Of a DNA stretch of 64,000 nt, positions 19,143 through 27,879 are shown in pieces. Under the pieces are notes generated by a model. It was given only the letters and a program-made list of their open reading frames with translations, did not search any database and was not told the origin of the DNA. Source of the stretch: Gaiellaceae bacterium (GTDB lineage Bacteria; Actinomycetota; Thermoleophilia; Gaiellales; Gaiellaceae); NCBI GenBank assembly GCA_030446625.1, contig JAUJMY010000002.1:124001-188000 (forward strand). Reading direction: 5' to 3'. How positions within the stretch are numbered: position 1 is the stretch's first letter; every line of letters begins with the position of its first letter. Both the position numbers and the translations under genes were made by a program.

Positions 19143-21881
19143 GTGACGGTGAGCGCGGGCTTCGTAGGGCGAGATCACGAGCTGGCGACGCTGCGTCAGC
19201 TCGCGGCGGACGGGTCGGAAGGCCCACGCGTCGGCGTGGTCGTCGGCGATCCCGGCTCGGGTAAGACGCGTCTCCTGGGCGAGGCGGCCGCGGGCGTCAC
19301 GATCGAGCGGCGCTTCGAGCTCGTCGGCTACGAGCCGGAGCGGCGGGTCCCGCTCGCGGCGGCGGCCCCGATGCTGCGGCGGCTCGAGCAGGAGCCGGAG
19401 GGCAGAGCGCTGCGCCGCCTGCTCGTGGAGGGCAGCGGCGCGCTCGAGCCGATCCGGGTCTTCGAGGCCGCGCTGCGCGCGTTCGCGCGCGAGACGCCGA
19501 CGCTCGTCGTCGTCGACGACGTGCAGTGGCTCGACGAGCTCTCCCTGGCTCTCTGCCACTACCTCGTGCGCGGCGCCGCAGCGGAGCGGTGCCCGCTCGT
19601 CCTCGTCGCCGCCGCACGCCCGTCACGGCACGGCCACATGCTCGTCGAGTCGCTGGCAGCCGTCCTCGGCCCCGAACGCGTCACGCGCCTCGAGCTCGGG
19701 CCGCTGGACGCGGACGCCGCCGACGAGCTCCTCCGCTCGCTCGCTCCGGGCCTCGCCGCCTCCGACGTCGAGCTCCGGCGGGAACGCGCCGGCGGCTCCC
19801 CTTTCTGGCTCGAGGCCCTCGCGCGCGCGGACGACGTGGCTGCCGACGCACAGCGCCTCGTTACCGCGCGCCTCCGCGGAGCCGGCGCGGACGTCGTCGA
19901 GGTGCTCTCGCTGCTCGTCGTTGCGGCGCGACCCGTCACGACGAACGAAGCGGCGAACGTCCTCGGGGTGCCGGACGCCGCGGTCGATGCGGCAGCCGAC
20001 GACCTCGTCGCACGCGGCATCGCGCTCCGCCACGGTCCGCTCCTCCACCCGGCGCACGACCTGATCCGAGAGGCCGTGTCGCGCGAGCTCCCCGCCCGCA
20101 AGCGCCGCGAGCTCCACGCGAGGCTCGCGGATCACCTCGAGGCGCGCGCAGACGGCGACCTGCGGCTCCTCCGGGAGGCGCTCGACCACCGGGGCGCTTC
20201 CGGCGCGCCGGCGATCGAGCTCGCGGAACGGGTGGCGACGTCACCGCAACGCGCGCTGCTCGGGACAGACGGCCTGGCGACGCTCGCCGAGATATTCGAG
20301 CGCGAGGGGCGCGCCGCGGGCCCTCTCGGCCTAGAGCTCGCACGGATGGCGCTCGAGCTGGTCGCTCTCGCCGACGCCGAGCGGCTGGGCTGCGCGGCCG
20401 CGACTCGGCTGACCGGCGTCGAGCGCGCGCAGGCGCTACTCGTCGCGACGTGGGCGGCGTTCGAGCAGCAAGAGCGCGAACGCGCGCACGAACTGCTGGG
20501 GCGGGCACGAGCGGCCGGGGGCTCGGATCCCGCGATCGCGCTCGAGGCCGATGCGCTCGAGGCGTCGACGTACCTGTGGGTCGAGGGGCGCCAGGAAGAG
20601 GGGCAGCGGCTCGCGGAGGGCGTCGTGCGGCGTGCGCGGAAGGTCGTCGCCGCCGGCGTCGAGAACCTCTCGGAGGCGGAGCGTCGCGCGTGCTTTCGCG
20701 CGTTCGAGGCGGCCGCCGGCGCGGCGATGCAGGCCGACCGACCCGACCTCCTGCTCCGGCTCATCGACGAGCAGGAAGCGCTCAGCGATCCGCTGGACGT
20801 CGCAGTGATCTTCCACCGCACCTTCGGCCTGCGGCACAGCGGCCGCTTTGCCGAGGCAGCCGACGCCGCGCGTGCAGCGTGGATCGACGCGAACCGGCGC
20901 GTACTCCCGCACGCGGCCCTGGAGGCCGGCCACGTGCTCGGCCAGACGCTGCTCGACCTCGGTCGGCTGGACGAGGCGCAGCGCGTCGCCGACGAGGTGG
21001 CGCCGCTCGGAGTGCGCGTGCGAGCTTCGTACCGCGTGCCGGCCGTCGCGCGACTCCAGGCGGAGCTCGAGGTCGTCCGGGGAGACTGGAGAAGCGCGAT
21101 CGCGAAGCTCGCCGCACACACGGACGAGACGCCGGACCCGCATTTCCGTCTCGGCGGGCACCAGGTCATTGCGCGGACGCTCGTTCGGATCGGCACGGCC
21201 GAAGAGCGATCTGCGGCGTCGGGCAGGCTCGAGAAGGCGTTCGTGGACGCCGAGCGCGCTGCGTGCCCGAGGTGCTTCACCGAGCTGCGGTGGGTCGCGG
21301 CGTACGCGCTCGCGAAGCTCGACCGAGTAGACGAAGCGCGCGACGTCTACGCCGAAGTGGCGGGCCGCGGCGGTGGGAACGGCGGTCGCGTTTCCTACAG
21401 CGCCCTCCGCGCGCTCGGCGCGATCCGGAGCGCCGCAGGCGACGCCCGGGCGGCCGACAGCGTCCGCGCCGCGCGCGAAGAGGCTGAGCGGCTCGAGCTT
21501 CGCGTGGAAGCGCTGTGGCAGAGGCTGGACGAGTCGGAGCTCCTCGAACGCGACGCCGCGGTCGCCGTCCTCCGCGAGGGTGCCGCGATCGCCGAAGAGA
21601 TCGGCGCGACGACGCTTCTCGAAGCCATGCGGCAGCGTCTGCGCAGCCGCGGCGTCAGGACGTGGAAGCGCCCCCGGGCGGACGACGCCATGCTGACGAG
21701 CCGCGAGCGCGAGGTGGCGCAGCTCGTCGCCGCGGGCGCGACGAACCCGGAGATCGCCGCGAGCCTCTTCCTCTCGCGAAAGACCGTCGAGCGGCACGTC
21801 TCGAACGTCCTCCGGAAGGTCGGCGCGCGGAATCGCACCGAGCTGGCGGCGCGCCTCGAAGATGCGGGAGCTCCCCGATGA
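19143..21881 (+). CDS. Large LuxR-family regulator with N-terminal AAA/STAND ATPase
   Basis: 912-residue MalT-like signal-transduction ATPase. The N-terminal region carries a STAND/AAA_16 module: FVGRDHELATLRQL, Walker A VVGDPGSGKTRLL near residue 38, Walker B-like LVVVDDVQWLDELS near 123, and the later PFWLEAL block. The centre (about 390-800) is helical and repeat-rich, resembling tetratricopeptide arrays. A C-terminal LuxR HTH follows (LTSREREVAQLVAAGATNPEIAASL, SRKTVERHVSNVLRKV). No inducer can be deduced. GTG at 19143 is the start, 55 bases from the divergent mfd. It may control the two small genes downstream. Confidence 0.9.
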   Translation: MTVSAGFVGRDHELATLRQLAADGSEGPRVGVVVGDPGSGKTRLLGEAAAGVTIERRFELVGYEPERRVPLAAAAPMLRRLEQEPEGRALRRLLVEGSGALEPIRVFEAALRAFARETPTLVVVDDVQWLDELSLALCHYLVRGAAAERCPLVLVAAARPSRHGHMLVESLAAVLGPERVTRLELGPLDADAADELLRSLAPGLAASDVELRRERAGGSPFWLEALARADDVAADAQRLVTARLRGAGADVVEVLSLLVVAARPVTTNEAANVLGVPDAAVDAAADDLVARGIALRHGPLLHPAHDLIREAVSRELPARKRRELHARLADHLEARADGDLRLLREALDHRGASGAPAIELAERVATSPQRALLGTDGLATLAEIFEREGRAAGPLGLELARMALELVALADAERLGCAAATRLTGVERAQALLVATWAAFEQQERERAHELLGRARAAGGSDPAIALEADALEASTYLWVEGRQEEGQRLAEGVVRRARKVVAAGVENLSEAERRACFRAFEAAAGAAMQADRPDLLLRLIDEQEALSDPLDVAVIFHRTFGLRHSGRFAEAADAARAAWIDANRRVLPHAALEAGHVLGQTLLDLGRLDEAQRVADEVAPLGVRVRASYRVPAVARLQAELEVVRGDWRSAIAKLAAHTDETPDPHFRLGGHQVIARTLVRIGTAEERSAASGRLEKAFVDAERAACPRCFTELRWVAAYALAKLDRVDEARDVYAEVAGRGGGNGGRVSYSALRALGAIRSAAGDARAADSVRAAREEAERLELRVEALWQRLDESELLERDAAVAVLREGAAIAEEIGATTLLEAMRQRLRSRGVRTWKRPRADDAMLTSREREVAQLVAAGATNPEIAASLFLSRKTVERHVSNVLRKVGARNRTELAARLEDAGAPR

Positions 21882-21917
21882 TCGGAGTGCCGTTCCGGTC
21901 GTAGCGTCGCCGGCAGG

Positions 21918-22190
21918 ATGGGATTGACCGTTCTGCTGGTTCCAGGGCGTGAGGAGGTGGCGCTGACCGCTGCCGCCCTCGAGCGCCTCCGCGCGCTCGG
22001 CGTGACGAACGTCGCCGTGGTGCGCGACCAGCAGAGCGTCGGCCTCGTCCTCGAGGGGTGGGCGTTCGACCCCGCACGCTCGGCCGGAGACGCGCTCACC
22101 GCCGTCTCCGCCGACGGCGAGGCGCGGACGCTCTACCCGGTCGTCGAGATGGCGGTTTCGGCCGCCCCGAACGGAGGAGGTACGACATGA
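21918..22190 (+). CDS. Small hypothetical protein following the LuxR regulator
   Basis: 90 residues, no membrane segment, not recognised. It begins MGLTVLLVPGREEVALTAAA and has an alpha/beta look (TVLLVPG, VTNVAVVRDQQSVGLVLEGWAFD). The stop overlaps the start of the next gene (ATGA) with a strong GGAGGAGG just before it, so the two are probably co-translated. A role linked to the upstream regulator is possible. Confidence 0.55.
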   Translation: MGLTVLLVPGREEVALTAAALERLRALGVTNVAVVRDQQSVGLVLEGWAFDPARSAGDALTAVSADGEARTLYPVVEMAVSAAPNGGGTT

Positions 22191-22489
22191 AGAAGCAGCT
22201 CAGCGCACTCGCGGCCGGATGCGCCGCACTCGCGATCGCCGGGCCGGCCGCCGCGCATCCCCACGTGGTCTCCGTCGCGCACCAGGGCGACGGGCAGGTG
22301 CTCGCGAACGGCCAGAACCACGGGCCGTTCGTGGCGGGCGTCTCGTGCGGCGGCGATCCCGCCGCTTACGGTCTCGAGACCGCCCACCACGGCCCCGACG
22401 CCGGCACGCCGGGCAAGGCCGACGGCTGCTACCAGACGACGAACCGCGTCCCGCCGGGGCAGGACGTCGCGAACCCGGTCATCCGGTAG
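22187..22489 (+). CDS. Small secreted histidine-rich protein
   Basis: 100 residues with a clear Sec signal peptide (MKKQLSALAAGCAALAIAG, cleavage near PAAA-HPH). The mature part is rich in His (HPHVVSVAHQGDG, NGQNHGPF, TAHHGPDAG) and has two cysteines (SCGGDP, DGCYQT) that could form a disulfide. A metal-binding role is suggested by composition only. The ribosome binding site GGAGGAGG at 22173-22180 and the 4-base overlap with the preceding gene fix the start. Confidence 0.7.
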   Translation: MKKQLSALAAGCAALAIAGPAAAHPHVVSVAHQGDGQVLANGQNHGPFVAGVSCGGDPAAYGLETAHHGPDAGTPGKADGCYQTTNRVPPGQDVANPVIR

Positions 22490-22490
22490 C

Positions 22491-23084
22491 TCAGTTGAAG
22501 CGCTGCTGCGCGGCCTCGAGGCCCTCTGCGACGAGGGCCTCGGCCGCGTCCGCGGCGCGGGCGACGAGCGAGTCGACGTCGTCGTGCGGGTCGAACGGGG
22601 AGAGCACGAAGTCCGCGAGCGGGCGCGGATCGCCACGCTCCGGCCGGCCGACGCCCACGCGCAGGCGCAGGAAGTCCTGCGTCTTCAGGTGGGCGGCGAT
22701 CGAGCGGAGCCCGTTGTGGCCGGCGAGGCCGCCGCCGAGCCGGATCTGGAGGCGCCCGACGTCGAAGTCGCCCTCGTCGTGGACGACGAGGATCCGGTCC
22801 GGCTCGAGCTTGAAGAAGCGCGCCGCGGCCGCGACGGAGCGCCCCGACTCGTTCATGTACGTCTCGGGCTTCAGGAGCGCGAGCCGTCGCCCGTCGAGGC
22901 GGGCGTCGGCGAGCTGTCCCGAGAACTTCCCGCGCCAGCCGGCGGAGTGCCGCCGCGCGAGCTCGTCGGCGACCATCCAGCCGACGTTGTGCCGGTGACG
23001 CGCGTACTCGCGGCCGGGGTTCCCGAGCCCGACGACGAGCAGGTCGAGCGACGACAACGCGTCGCCTCGCCCGAAGAGGCGCAT
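22491..23084 (-). CDS. pth: Peptidyl-tRNA hydrolase
   Basis: Releases tRNA from peptidyl-tRNAs that drop off the ribosome. 197 residues with the family motifs LLVVGLGNPGREYARHRHNVGW (catalytic His), LKPETYMNESGRSV (conserved Asn), LVVHDEGDFDVG and GLAGHNGLRSI (Asn). The C-terminal FVLSPFDPHD is also typical. Start at 23084 gives a short extension before LDLLVVGLG; an internal start is possible. It lies 12 bases after rplY, the usual pairing. Confidence 0.96.
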   Translation of the reverse strand: MRLFGRGDALSSLDLLVVGLGNPGREYARHRHNVGWMVADELARRHSAGWRGKFSGQLADARLDGRRLALLKPETYMNESGRSVAAAARFFKLEPDRILVVHDEGDFDVGRLQIRLGGGLAGHNGLRSIAAHLKTQDFLRLRVGVGRPERGDPRPLADFVLSPFDPHDDVDSLVARAADAAEALVAEGLEAAQQRFN

Positions 23085-23096
23085 CCGGAGCCGGCG

Positions 23097-23804
23097 CTAG
23101 CCGGGAACGGTGCCTTCGCCGCCGGCCGCATCCGCGTCCGGTTCGAGCGGCGCGTCGGCGCCGCCCTCGGGAGCCTCGTCGCCCGTCGGCACGCCCACGC
23201 CCTCCTCGTCGTCGAGCGTCTCCTCCGGCTCCTCGACGCGCGTCGGCTGCGTGACCGTCGCGAGCACCGTCTCGTCCGGATCGTCGAGGTACGTCACGCC
23301 CTCGACCGGCGGCAGGTCCGCGACGCGCAGCGAGTCGCCGATCGCGAGGCCGCTCACGTCGAGCTCGAGATGCTCGGGGATCTCCATCGGCAGCGCCTCG
23401 ACGTTCACCTCGCGCGTCACCTGCGAGAGGACGCCGCCCTCGGTCGCGCCGACGGGCTCGCCGAGGAGCTGGACGGTCACCTGCGCCTGGATCGGCTGGT
23501 CGAGCCGCACCTCGTGGAGGTCGACGTGGGTGAGCGTCCCGCGCAGCGGGTCGCGCTGGTACTCCTTGAGGATCGACGGGTGCGTCGTCTTCTGCCCCTC
23601 GAGGACGACGTCGAGGATCGCGTGCAGACCGCCGGGGCCCGTGAGGACGCGGCGGAGGTCGCGCTCCGGGATGCAGATCGCGTGCGGCTTGCTCCGCCCG
23701 TAGAGGACGCCGGGGATGAGCCCGTCCCGGCGCAGGCGCCGCGCGTCGGCCGACCCACGCCGTTCGCGCTCGGAGACCTGGAGCTTCACCCGTTCGCCCG
23801 TCAT
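23097..23804 (-). CDS. rplY: Ribosomal protein bL25, long Ctc form
   Basis: 5S rRNA-binding protein of the large subunit, Ctc/TL5 type with an added C-terminal beta domain. 235 residues: the N-terminal L25 domain has RRGSADARRLRRDGLIPGVLYG and RVLTGPGGLHAILDV; the second domain runs from about residue 95 (HVDLHEVRLDQPI) to 185 and ends in an acidic tail. ATG at 23804 is chosen because the protein then starts at the family's MTGERVKLQVSERE; the frame stays open further upstream but without conserved sequence. It is followed by pth, as in most actinobacteria. Confidence 0.95.
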   Translation of the reverse strand: MTGERVKLQVSERERRGSADARRLRRDGLIPGVLYGRSKPHAICIPERDLRRVLTGPGGLHAILDVVLEGQKTTHPSILKEYQRDPLRGTLTHVDLHEVRLDQPIQAQVTVQLLGEPVGATEGGVLSQVTREVNVEALPMEIPEHLELDVSGLAIGDSLRVADLPPVEGVTYLDDPDETVLATVTQPTRVEEPEETLDDEEGVGVPTGDEAPEGGADAPLEPDADAAGGEGTVPG

Positions 23805-24043
23805 CGGCGCGGAAGTGTAGCTAGATGGGTGGTGCCATGAGATCGCCGGTTCCGGGGCGCGGACTGCCCGCTCTGGGGCGCGGCGGCAGGCCGTCGCCGA
23901 TGCTCCCGGCATCGGTGATGGACTGGCGGCGCGAAGCGGACGGCGCGAGGGGAGCGCCGCGTGCGGCGATCGGCTCGTGCCCGGAGCGGCCCAGACGCGG
24001 CAGATTGCGCAGCCGGACGCGCGAGACCGTGGCAGCACCCATC

Positions 24044-24217
24044 TCAGGGCCTGATGTGCAGGTCGATCCCGAGCAGCAGGAGCGGCCACAGGAGCACGGC
24101 GAGGAGCGCGGACGCGATCCGCCGGATCGTCTCCAGGTTCTCGAGGTAGTCCTTCGAGGCCGCGACCGCGATGCCGACGCCGAGGTACACCAGCCCGAGG
24201 AGGCCCGGCCCGCGCAC
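24044..24217 (-). CDS. Short membrane protein between prs and rplY
   Basis: 57 residues from GTG 24217, two bases after the prs stop. It starts RGPGLLGLVYLGVGIAVAAS, continues with a charged loop (KDYLENLETIRRIAS) and ends in a second hydrophobic segment (ALLAVLLWPLLLLGIDLHI). Two membrane segments around a conserved-looking acidic/aromatic loop resemble a small protein often found in Thermoleophilia, function unknown. Confidence 0.6.
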   Translation of the reverse strand: MRGPGLLGLVYLGVGIAVAASKDYLENLETIRRIASALLAVLLWPLLLLGIDLHIRP

Positions 24218-24219
24218 GG

Positions 24220-25275
24220 CTAGAAGAGCTGGTTCTCGCCGCCGAAGATCGCCGACACGGACTCGTCCGCGAACGCGTTCATGATCGTCTCGGCGAGCAG
24301 GCGCGAGACCGTCAGCACCGTGACGTTCTCGGGCTTGCGCACGGGATCGAGCGGCACCGTGTCCGTCACGACGAGCCCGGTGATGTCCGAGGACGCGACA
24401 CGCTCGAGCACGTCGGCGTCGAGCAGCGAGTGGGTGACGAACATCCAGACTTCGGTCGCGCCGTGCTCCCTGAGCACCCTGGCGCCGGCGATCTGCGTCC
24501 CACCGGTGGTCGTGACGTCGTCGCCGACGATCGCGATCTTCCCGCGCACGCGCCCGGTGATCTCGGTCATCGCGACCTCGTCGTGAGCCGGCCTCGTCTT
24601 GTGCATGATCGCGAAGTCGGCGCCGATCATCTCGGCGAAGCGGAGCGCCAGCCTCGCCCGGCCCGCATCCGGAGCGACGGAGACGACGCCGTCGCCGGCG
24701 AGCCCGAGGTCGCGAAAGTGGGCGGCGAAGAGCGGCATCGCGGTCATGTGGTCGACGGGAATCGTGAAGAAGCCCTGGATCTGTCCCGCGTGGAGGTCCA
24801 TCGTGAGGACGCGGTCTGCCCCGGCGAGCTGGAGCATGTCTGCGATCAGTCGCCCGGAGATCGGCTCGCGCGGCTTCGCCTTGCGGTCCTGCCGCGAGTA
24901 CGGGAACCACGGGATCACGGCGGTGATCCGCTTCGCCGACGCCAGCTTCGCCGCCTGGATCATCAGGAGCAGCTCCATCAGGTTCTGGTCGACGGGCGGC
25001 GCCCCCGTCTGCACGATGAAGACGTCGTTGCCGCGGATCGACTCGCGGTAGCGGCAGTACGTCTCGTCGTTCGCGAACGTCTTCAGCTCGACGTCGCCGA
25101 GCTCGACGCCGAGGTTCTCGGCGATGCGGCGAGCGAGCTCCAGGTGCGAGCGGCCGGAGAAGACCATCAGCCGCTTCTGCGGGCCGCGCTCGATCCAGTG
25201 GCTGGGTTCCGGCTGCGTCGTCATGCCGGCCGTCTCCAGGCCGGGCAGCGCGAGCTCAGTCGTTGCGCTTTCCAC
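24220..25275 (-). CDS. prs: Ribose-phosphate pyrophosphokinase (PRPP synthetase)
   Basis: Makes PRPP from ribose-5-phosphate and ATP for nucleotide, His and Trp synthesis. 351 residues with KTFANDETYCRYRESIRG, WFPYSRQDRKAKPREPISG, the signature VLTMDLHAGQIQGFF and the PRPP loop IVGDDVTTTGGT. GTG 25275 overlaps glmU by 20 bases; an internal ATG 17 codons in (MTTQPEPSHW) would place it just after glmU and is as likely. The prs-glmU pairing is usual in actinobacteria. Confidence 0.96.
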   Translation of the reverse strand: MESATTELALPGLETAGMTTQPEPSHWIERGPQKRLMVFSGRSHLELARRIAENLGVELGDVELKTFANDETYCRYRESIRGNDVFIVQTGAPPVDQNLMELLLMIQAAKLASAKRITAVIPWFPYSRQDRKAKPREPISGRLIADMLQLAGADRVLTMDLHAGQIQGFFTIPVDHMTAMPLFAAHFRDLGLAGDGVVSVAPDAGRARLALRFAEMIGADFAIMHKTRPAHDEVAMTEITGRVRGKIAIVGDDVTTTGGTQIAGARVLREHGATEVWMFVTHSLLDADVLERVASSDITGLVVTDTVPLDPVRKPENVTVLTVSRLLAETIMNAFADESVSAIFGGENQLF

Positions 25276-26575
25276 GCAGATAGCCCTCCTTCGTCACCTG
25301 TCTCGGGGGGAAGCCTGCCAACGACTCGGAGGGGACGTCTTCGGTTATGACCGATCCCGGCGCAATCCAAGCGTCGTCGCCGATCTCGACGGGAGCCACG
25401 AACGAATTGTGGATGCCGGTCCTGACGTTGCGCCCGAACGTCGTCCGCTGCTTCGGCCCCGGCTTGTGCCGGACGTTTGCCGTGATGTTCCCCGCGGCGA
25501 TGTTCGCGCCGGCGCCGACGTTCGCGTCGCCGATGTACGAGAGGTGCGGGACCTTCGCGCCTTCGCCGACGTGCGCGTTCTTGAGCTCGACGAACGTGCC
25601 GGCCTTCGCGCCGTCCTCGAGCACGGTGCCGGGGCGCAGGTAGCAGAACGGGCCTACGACGGCGTCCGCGCCGATCACGGCGTCGATCGCAACCGCGTGC
25701 GGCCCGACGTCGGCGCGCGGACCGACTCGCGTGCGGCCGCGCAGCAGCGTGAACGGGTGGACGACGGCGTCGGGCGCGAGCTCCACCTCGGGCTCGATCC
25801 ACGTCGAGTCCGGATCCACGATCGTCACCCCGGCCCGCATGTGAGCGTCGTTGATCCGCTCGCGCAGCACGGCCGCGGAGAGGGCCAGCTCCGAGCGCGT
25901 GTTGACCCCGATCGGAGCAGCCGCGTCGGGAGAGATGAAGACCGCCGCGCGACTCCCGCGTGAGACGATGCTCTCGATCGTGTCGGTGAGGTAGAGCTCG
26001 CCCTGCGCGTTGTTCGCGTCGAGCGTGCGCAGCGCAGGCCACAGCAGCGGCGCGCGGAAGACGTAGATCGACGCGTTCAGCTCCCGCACTGCGAGCTCTT
26101 CGTCCGTCGCGTCCCGCTCCTCGCGGATCGCGCGCAGCGCGCCCGACGCGTCGCGCAGGATCCGCCCGTAGGGCAGCGGCGCGGCGGGCTCGAACGAGAG
26201 CAGCGTCACGCCCGCCTCGCCGCCACGGTGCTCGTCGACGAGCGCCCGCAGGAGCTCCGCCGTGAGCAGCGGCGAGTCTCCCGCGACGACGAGCACGTCC
26301 CCGTCGAAGCCGGTGAGCGTCGGCTCCGCCGCGGCGACCGCGTCTCCCGTCCCCCGTGGCTCCGCCTGCACCGCAACCTCGACGCCGTCGAAGGCGTCCA
26401 CGGCGTCGGGCGACGTGACGACGACGAGCCGGTCGGGGTCGAGCGCGCGCGCGACGTCGATCACCCAGTCGACCATCCGCCGCCCGAGAATCGGGTGGAG
26501 GTGCTTCGCGATCTGCGAGCGCATCCGCGTCCCGCGCCCTGCGGCCATGACGACGACTGCGAGCTGTGAGGTCAC
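25256..26575 (-). CDS. glmU: Bifunctional GlmU: GlcN-1-P acetyltransferase / GlcNAc-1-P uridyltransferase
   Basis: Makes UDP-GlcNAc for peptidoglycan. 439 residues: an N-terminal uridyltransferase with VVMAAGRGTRMRSQIAKHLHP (LxxGxGTxM-K signature), followed by a left-handed beta-helix acetyltransferase of hexapeptide repeats from about residue 245 (VGPHAVAIDAVIGADAVVGPF). The acetyltransferase active site is seen in HLSYIGDANVGAGANIAAG, with PGPKQRTTFGRNVRTG. It precedes prs and follows the tRNA-Gln gene. Confidence 0.95.
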   Translation of the reverse strand: MTSQLAVVVMAAGRGTRMRSQIAKHLHPILGRRMVDWVIDVARALDPDRLVVVTSPDAVDAFDGVEVAVQAEPRGTGDAVAAAEPTLTGFDGDVLVVAGDSPLLTAELLRALVDEHRGGEAGVTLLSFEPAAPLPYGRILRDASGALRAIREERDATDEELAVRELNASIYVFRAPLLWPALRTLDANNAQGELYLTDTIESIVSRGSRAAVFISPDAAAPIGVNTRSELALSAAVLRERINDAHMRAGVTIVDPDSTWIEPEVELAPDAVVHPFTLLRGRTRVGPRADVGPHAVAIDAVIGADAVVGPFCYLRPGTVLEDGAKAGTFVELKNAHVGEGAKVPHLSYIGDANVGAGANIAAGNITANVRHKPGPKQRTTFGRNVRTGIHNSFVAPVEIGDDAWIAPGSVITEDVPSESLAGFPPRQVTKEGYLRGKRND

Positions 26576-26589
26576 GAGGTGCGCGGAGG

Positions 26590-26663
26590 TGGCTGGGGCG
26601 CCAGGATTCGAACCTGGGATCGCGGGACCAAAACCCGCTGCCTTACCACTTGGCTACGCCCCA
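26590..26663 (-). tRNA. tRNA-Gln (anticodon TTG)
   Basis: Full cloverleaf on the minus strand: acceptor TGGGGCG / CGCCCCA, D arm GCCAAGTGGTAAGGC, anticodon stem GCGGG / CCCGC with loop TTTTGGT (anticodon TTG), and T arm with GGTTCGAATCC. The discriminator is G and CCA is encoded. Confidence 0.97.
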
Positions 26664-26700
26664 CAGTTCGACGCGAAGCATAGGGGCAGCGACGGGCGCG

Positions 26701-27057
26701 CTACCGCCTGTCAGCGAGCAGAGCGAAGAGCGCGAGCGCCGCCAGGACGGCGAGCGCGAAGAGCGCGAGCGCGCCGACGACGAAGACGAGCGCCGGGATC
26801 AGCGCGACGAGGATCTGCGAGAGCGCCGCGGCCCAGCTGAGGTCGCGCAGCGGCTTCCGGAGGTTCCGGCCGACGAGCGCGTAGAACGCGACGACGACCG
26901 CCGCAATGGCGAGCGCCGCCCATCCCGAGAGCACGTCGAAGACGACGAGCGCGCCCTCCGCGACCGCTATCCAGAGCGCGAGCCTGACGCGGTGGACCCG
27001 GAACCACCGTCCGCCGCGCGTCGTCCCGTGCTCGAGCGCGGGCTGCCGGAGCTCCAC
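26701..27057 (-). CDS. Small membrane protein between ispE and tRNA-Gln
   Basis: 118 residues of unknown function. A basic head (LRQPALEHGTTRGGRWFRVHRVRLAL) is followed by two membrane segments in the middle (WIAVAEGALVVFDVLSGWAAL, IAAVVVAFYALVG), a loop (RNLRKPLRDLSWAA), and two more at the C-terminus (LVALIPALVFVVGALALFAL). It starts 3 bases after the ispE stop and so is probably in the ispE transcript. Confidence 0.7.
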   Translation of the reverse strand: MELRQPALEHGTTRGGRWFRVHRVRLALWIAVAEGALVVFDVLSGWAALAIAAVVVAFYALVGRNLRKPLRDLSWAAALSQILVALIPALVFVVGALALFALAVLAALALFALLADRR

Positions 27058-27060
27058 GGA

Positions 27061-27879
27061 TCAACCGTACCACGCAGGCACCGTGACCCACGTTCGCGCG
27101 CGCGGGGCGAAGGCGCGGCGCGCGCGCTCGGCGTCGCCGCGGCGGTGGAAGAGCGCGTAGGCGGCCGGCCCGGCGCCCGTCACGTCCGCGCGGAACGCGC
27201 CCGCGTCGCGGAGGTCCTGCGCGAGCGGCGAGCTCGCCAGGTCGTTGGGCGGCAGCGCCGCGAGATCGCGAGGCCTTCGCACCCGCGCGAGAGCGTCGAG
27301 GAGGGCGGCGCGCCGCCCGTCGAAGCCTTCGCCGCCGCCGCGCGCGTCGAAGGCGGCGTAGACGGACGCGGTCGACTCCTTCGCGGCGCCGTGCGGGAGG
27401 AGGACGAGGACCCAGAAGTCCTGCGGCAGCTCGACCGGCGTGAGCGCTTCGCCCGCGCCGGCTGCGATCTGCGGCCCGTCGACGAGGAAGAACGGGACGT
27501 CGGCGCCGAGCGCGGCGGCGAGCTCGTGCAGGCGCTCCGGGGACAACGGCCGCGCGAGGGTCGCGTTCGCGAGCCTCAGCGCCGTCGCGGCGTCGGAGCT
27601 CCCGCCGCCGAGCCCGGCGGCGACCGCGAGGCGCTTCGAGATCGTCACGCGCCAGCGCGGCTCGACTCCTGCCTCCCCCGCGAGGAGCTCGAGCGCTCGC
27701 CCGACGAGCGTGTCGTCTGCGAACCCGCACACGTCGGCGCGCTCGGCGGGCTCGACCGCGATTCGATCCGCCAGCCCGACTCGCTGCAGCACGGTCGCGA
27801 CCTCGTGCTTGCCGTCCGCGCGCGGCGGGCCGACGACGAGGGCGAGGTTGATCTTCGCCGGCGCGGACGCGCGCGTCAC
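27061..27879 (-). CDS. ispE: 4-(cytidine 5'-diphospho)-2-C-methyl-D-erythritol kinase
   Basis: GHMP kinase of the non-mevalonate isoprenoid pathway. 272 residues from GTG 27879: the N-terminus APAKINLALVVG, the ATP loop VAAGLGGGSSDAATAL (GHMP motif) near residue 88, the substrate loop ALGADVPFFLVDG and the C-terminal VTGAGPAAYALF. The GTG overlaps the stop of rsmA (GTGA), the actinobacterial arrangement. It is slightly shorter than the E. coli enzyme but not truncated. Confidence 0.95.
   Translation of the reverse strand: MTRASAPAKINLALVVGPPRADGKHEVATVLQRVGLADRIAVEPAERADVCGFADDTLVGRALELLAGEAGVEPRWRVTISKRLAVAAGLGGGSSDAATALRLANATLARPLSPERLHELAAALGADVPFFLVDGPQIAAGAGEALTPVELPQDFWVLVLLPHGAAKESTASVYAAFDARGGGEGFDGRRAALLDALARVRRPRDLAALPPNDLASSPLAQDLRDAGAFRADVTGAGPAAYALFHRRGDAERARRAFAPRARTWVTVPAWYG

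Noticed and set aside
23821-24042. 73-codon minus-strand frame starting 2 bases after the small gene at 24044
   Set aside because: Arg/Pro/Ser-rich sequence with no family resemblance and weaker third-position GC than its neighbours. A hairpin (CCGATGC / GCATCGG) lies inside. I treat 23805-24043 as non-coding.
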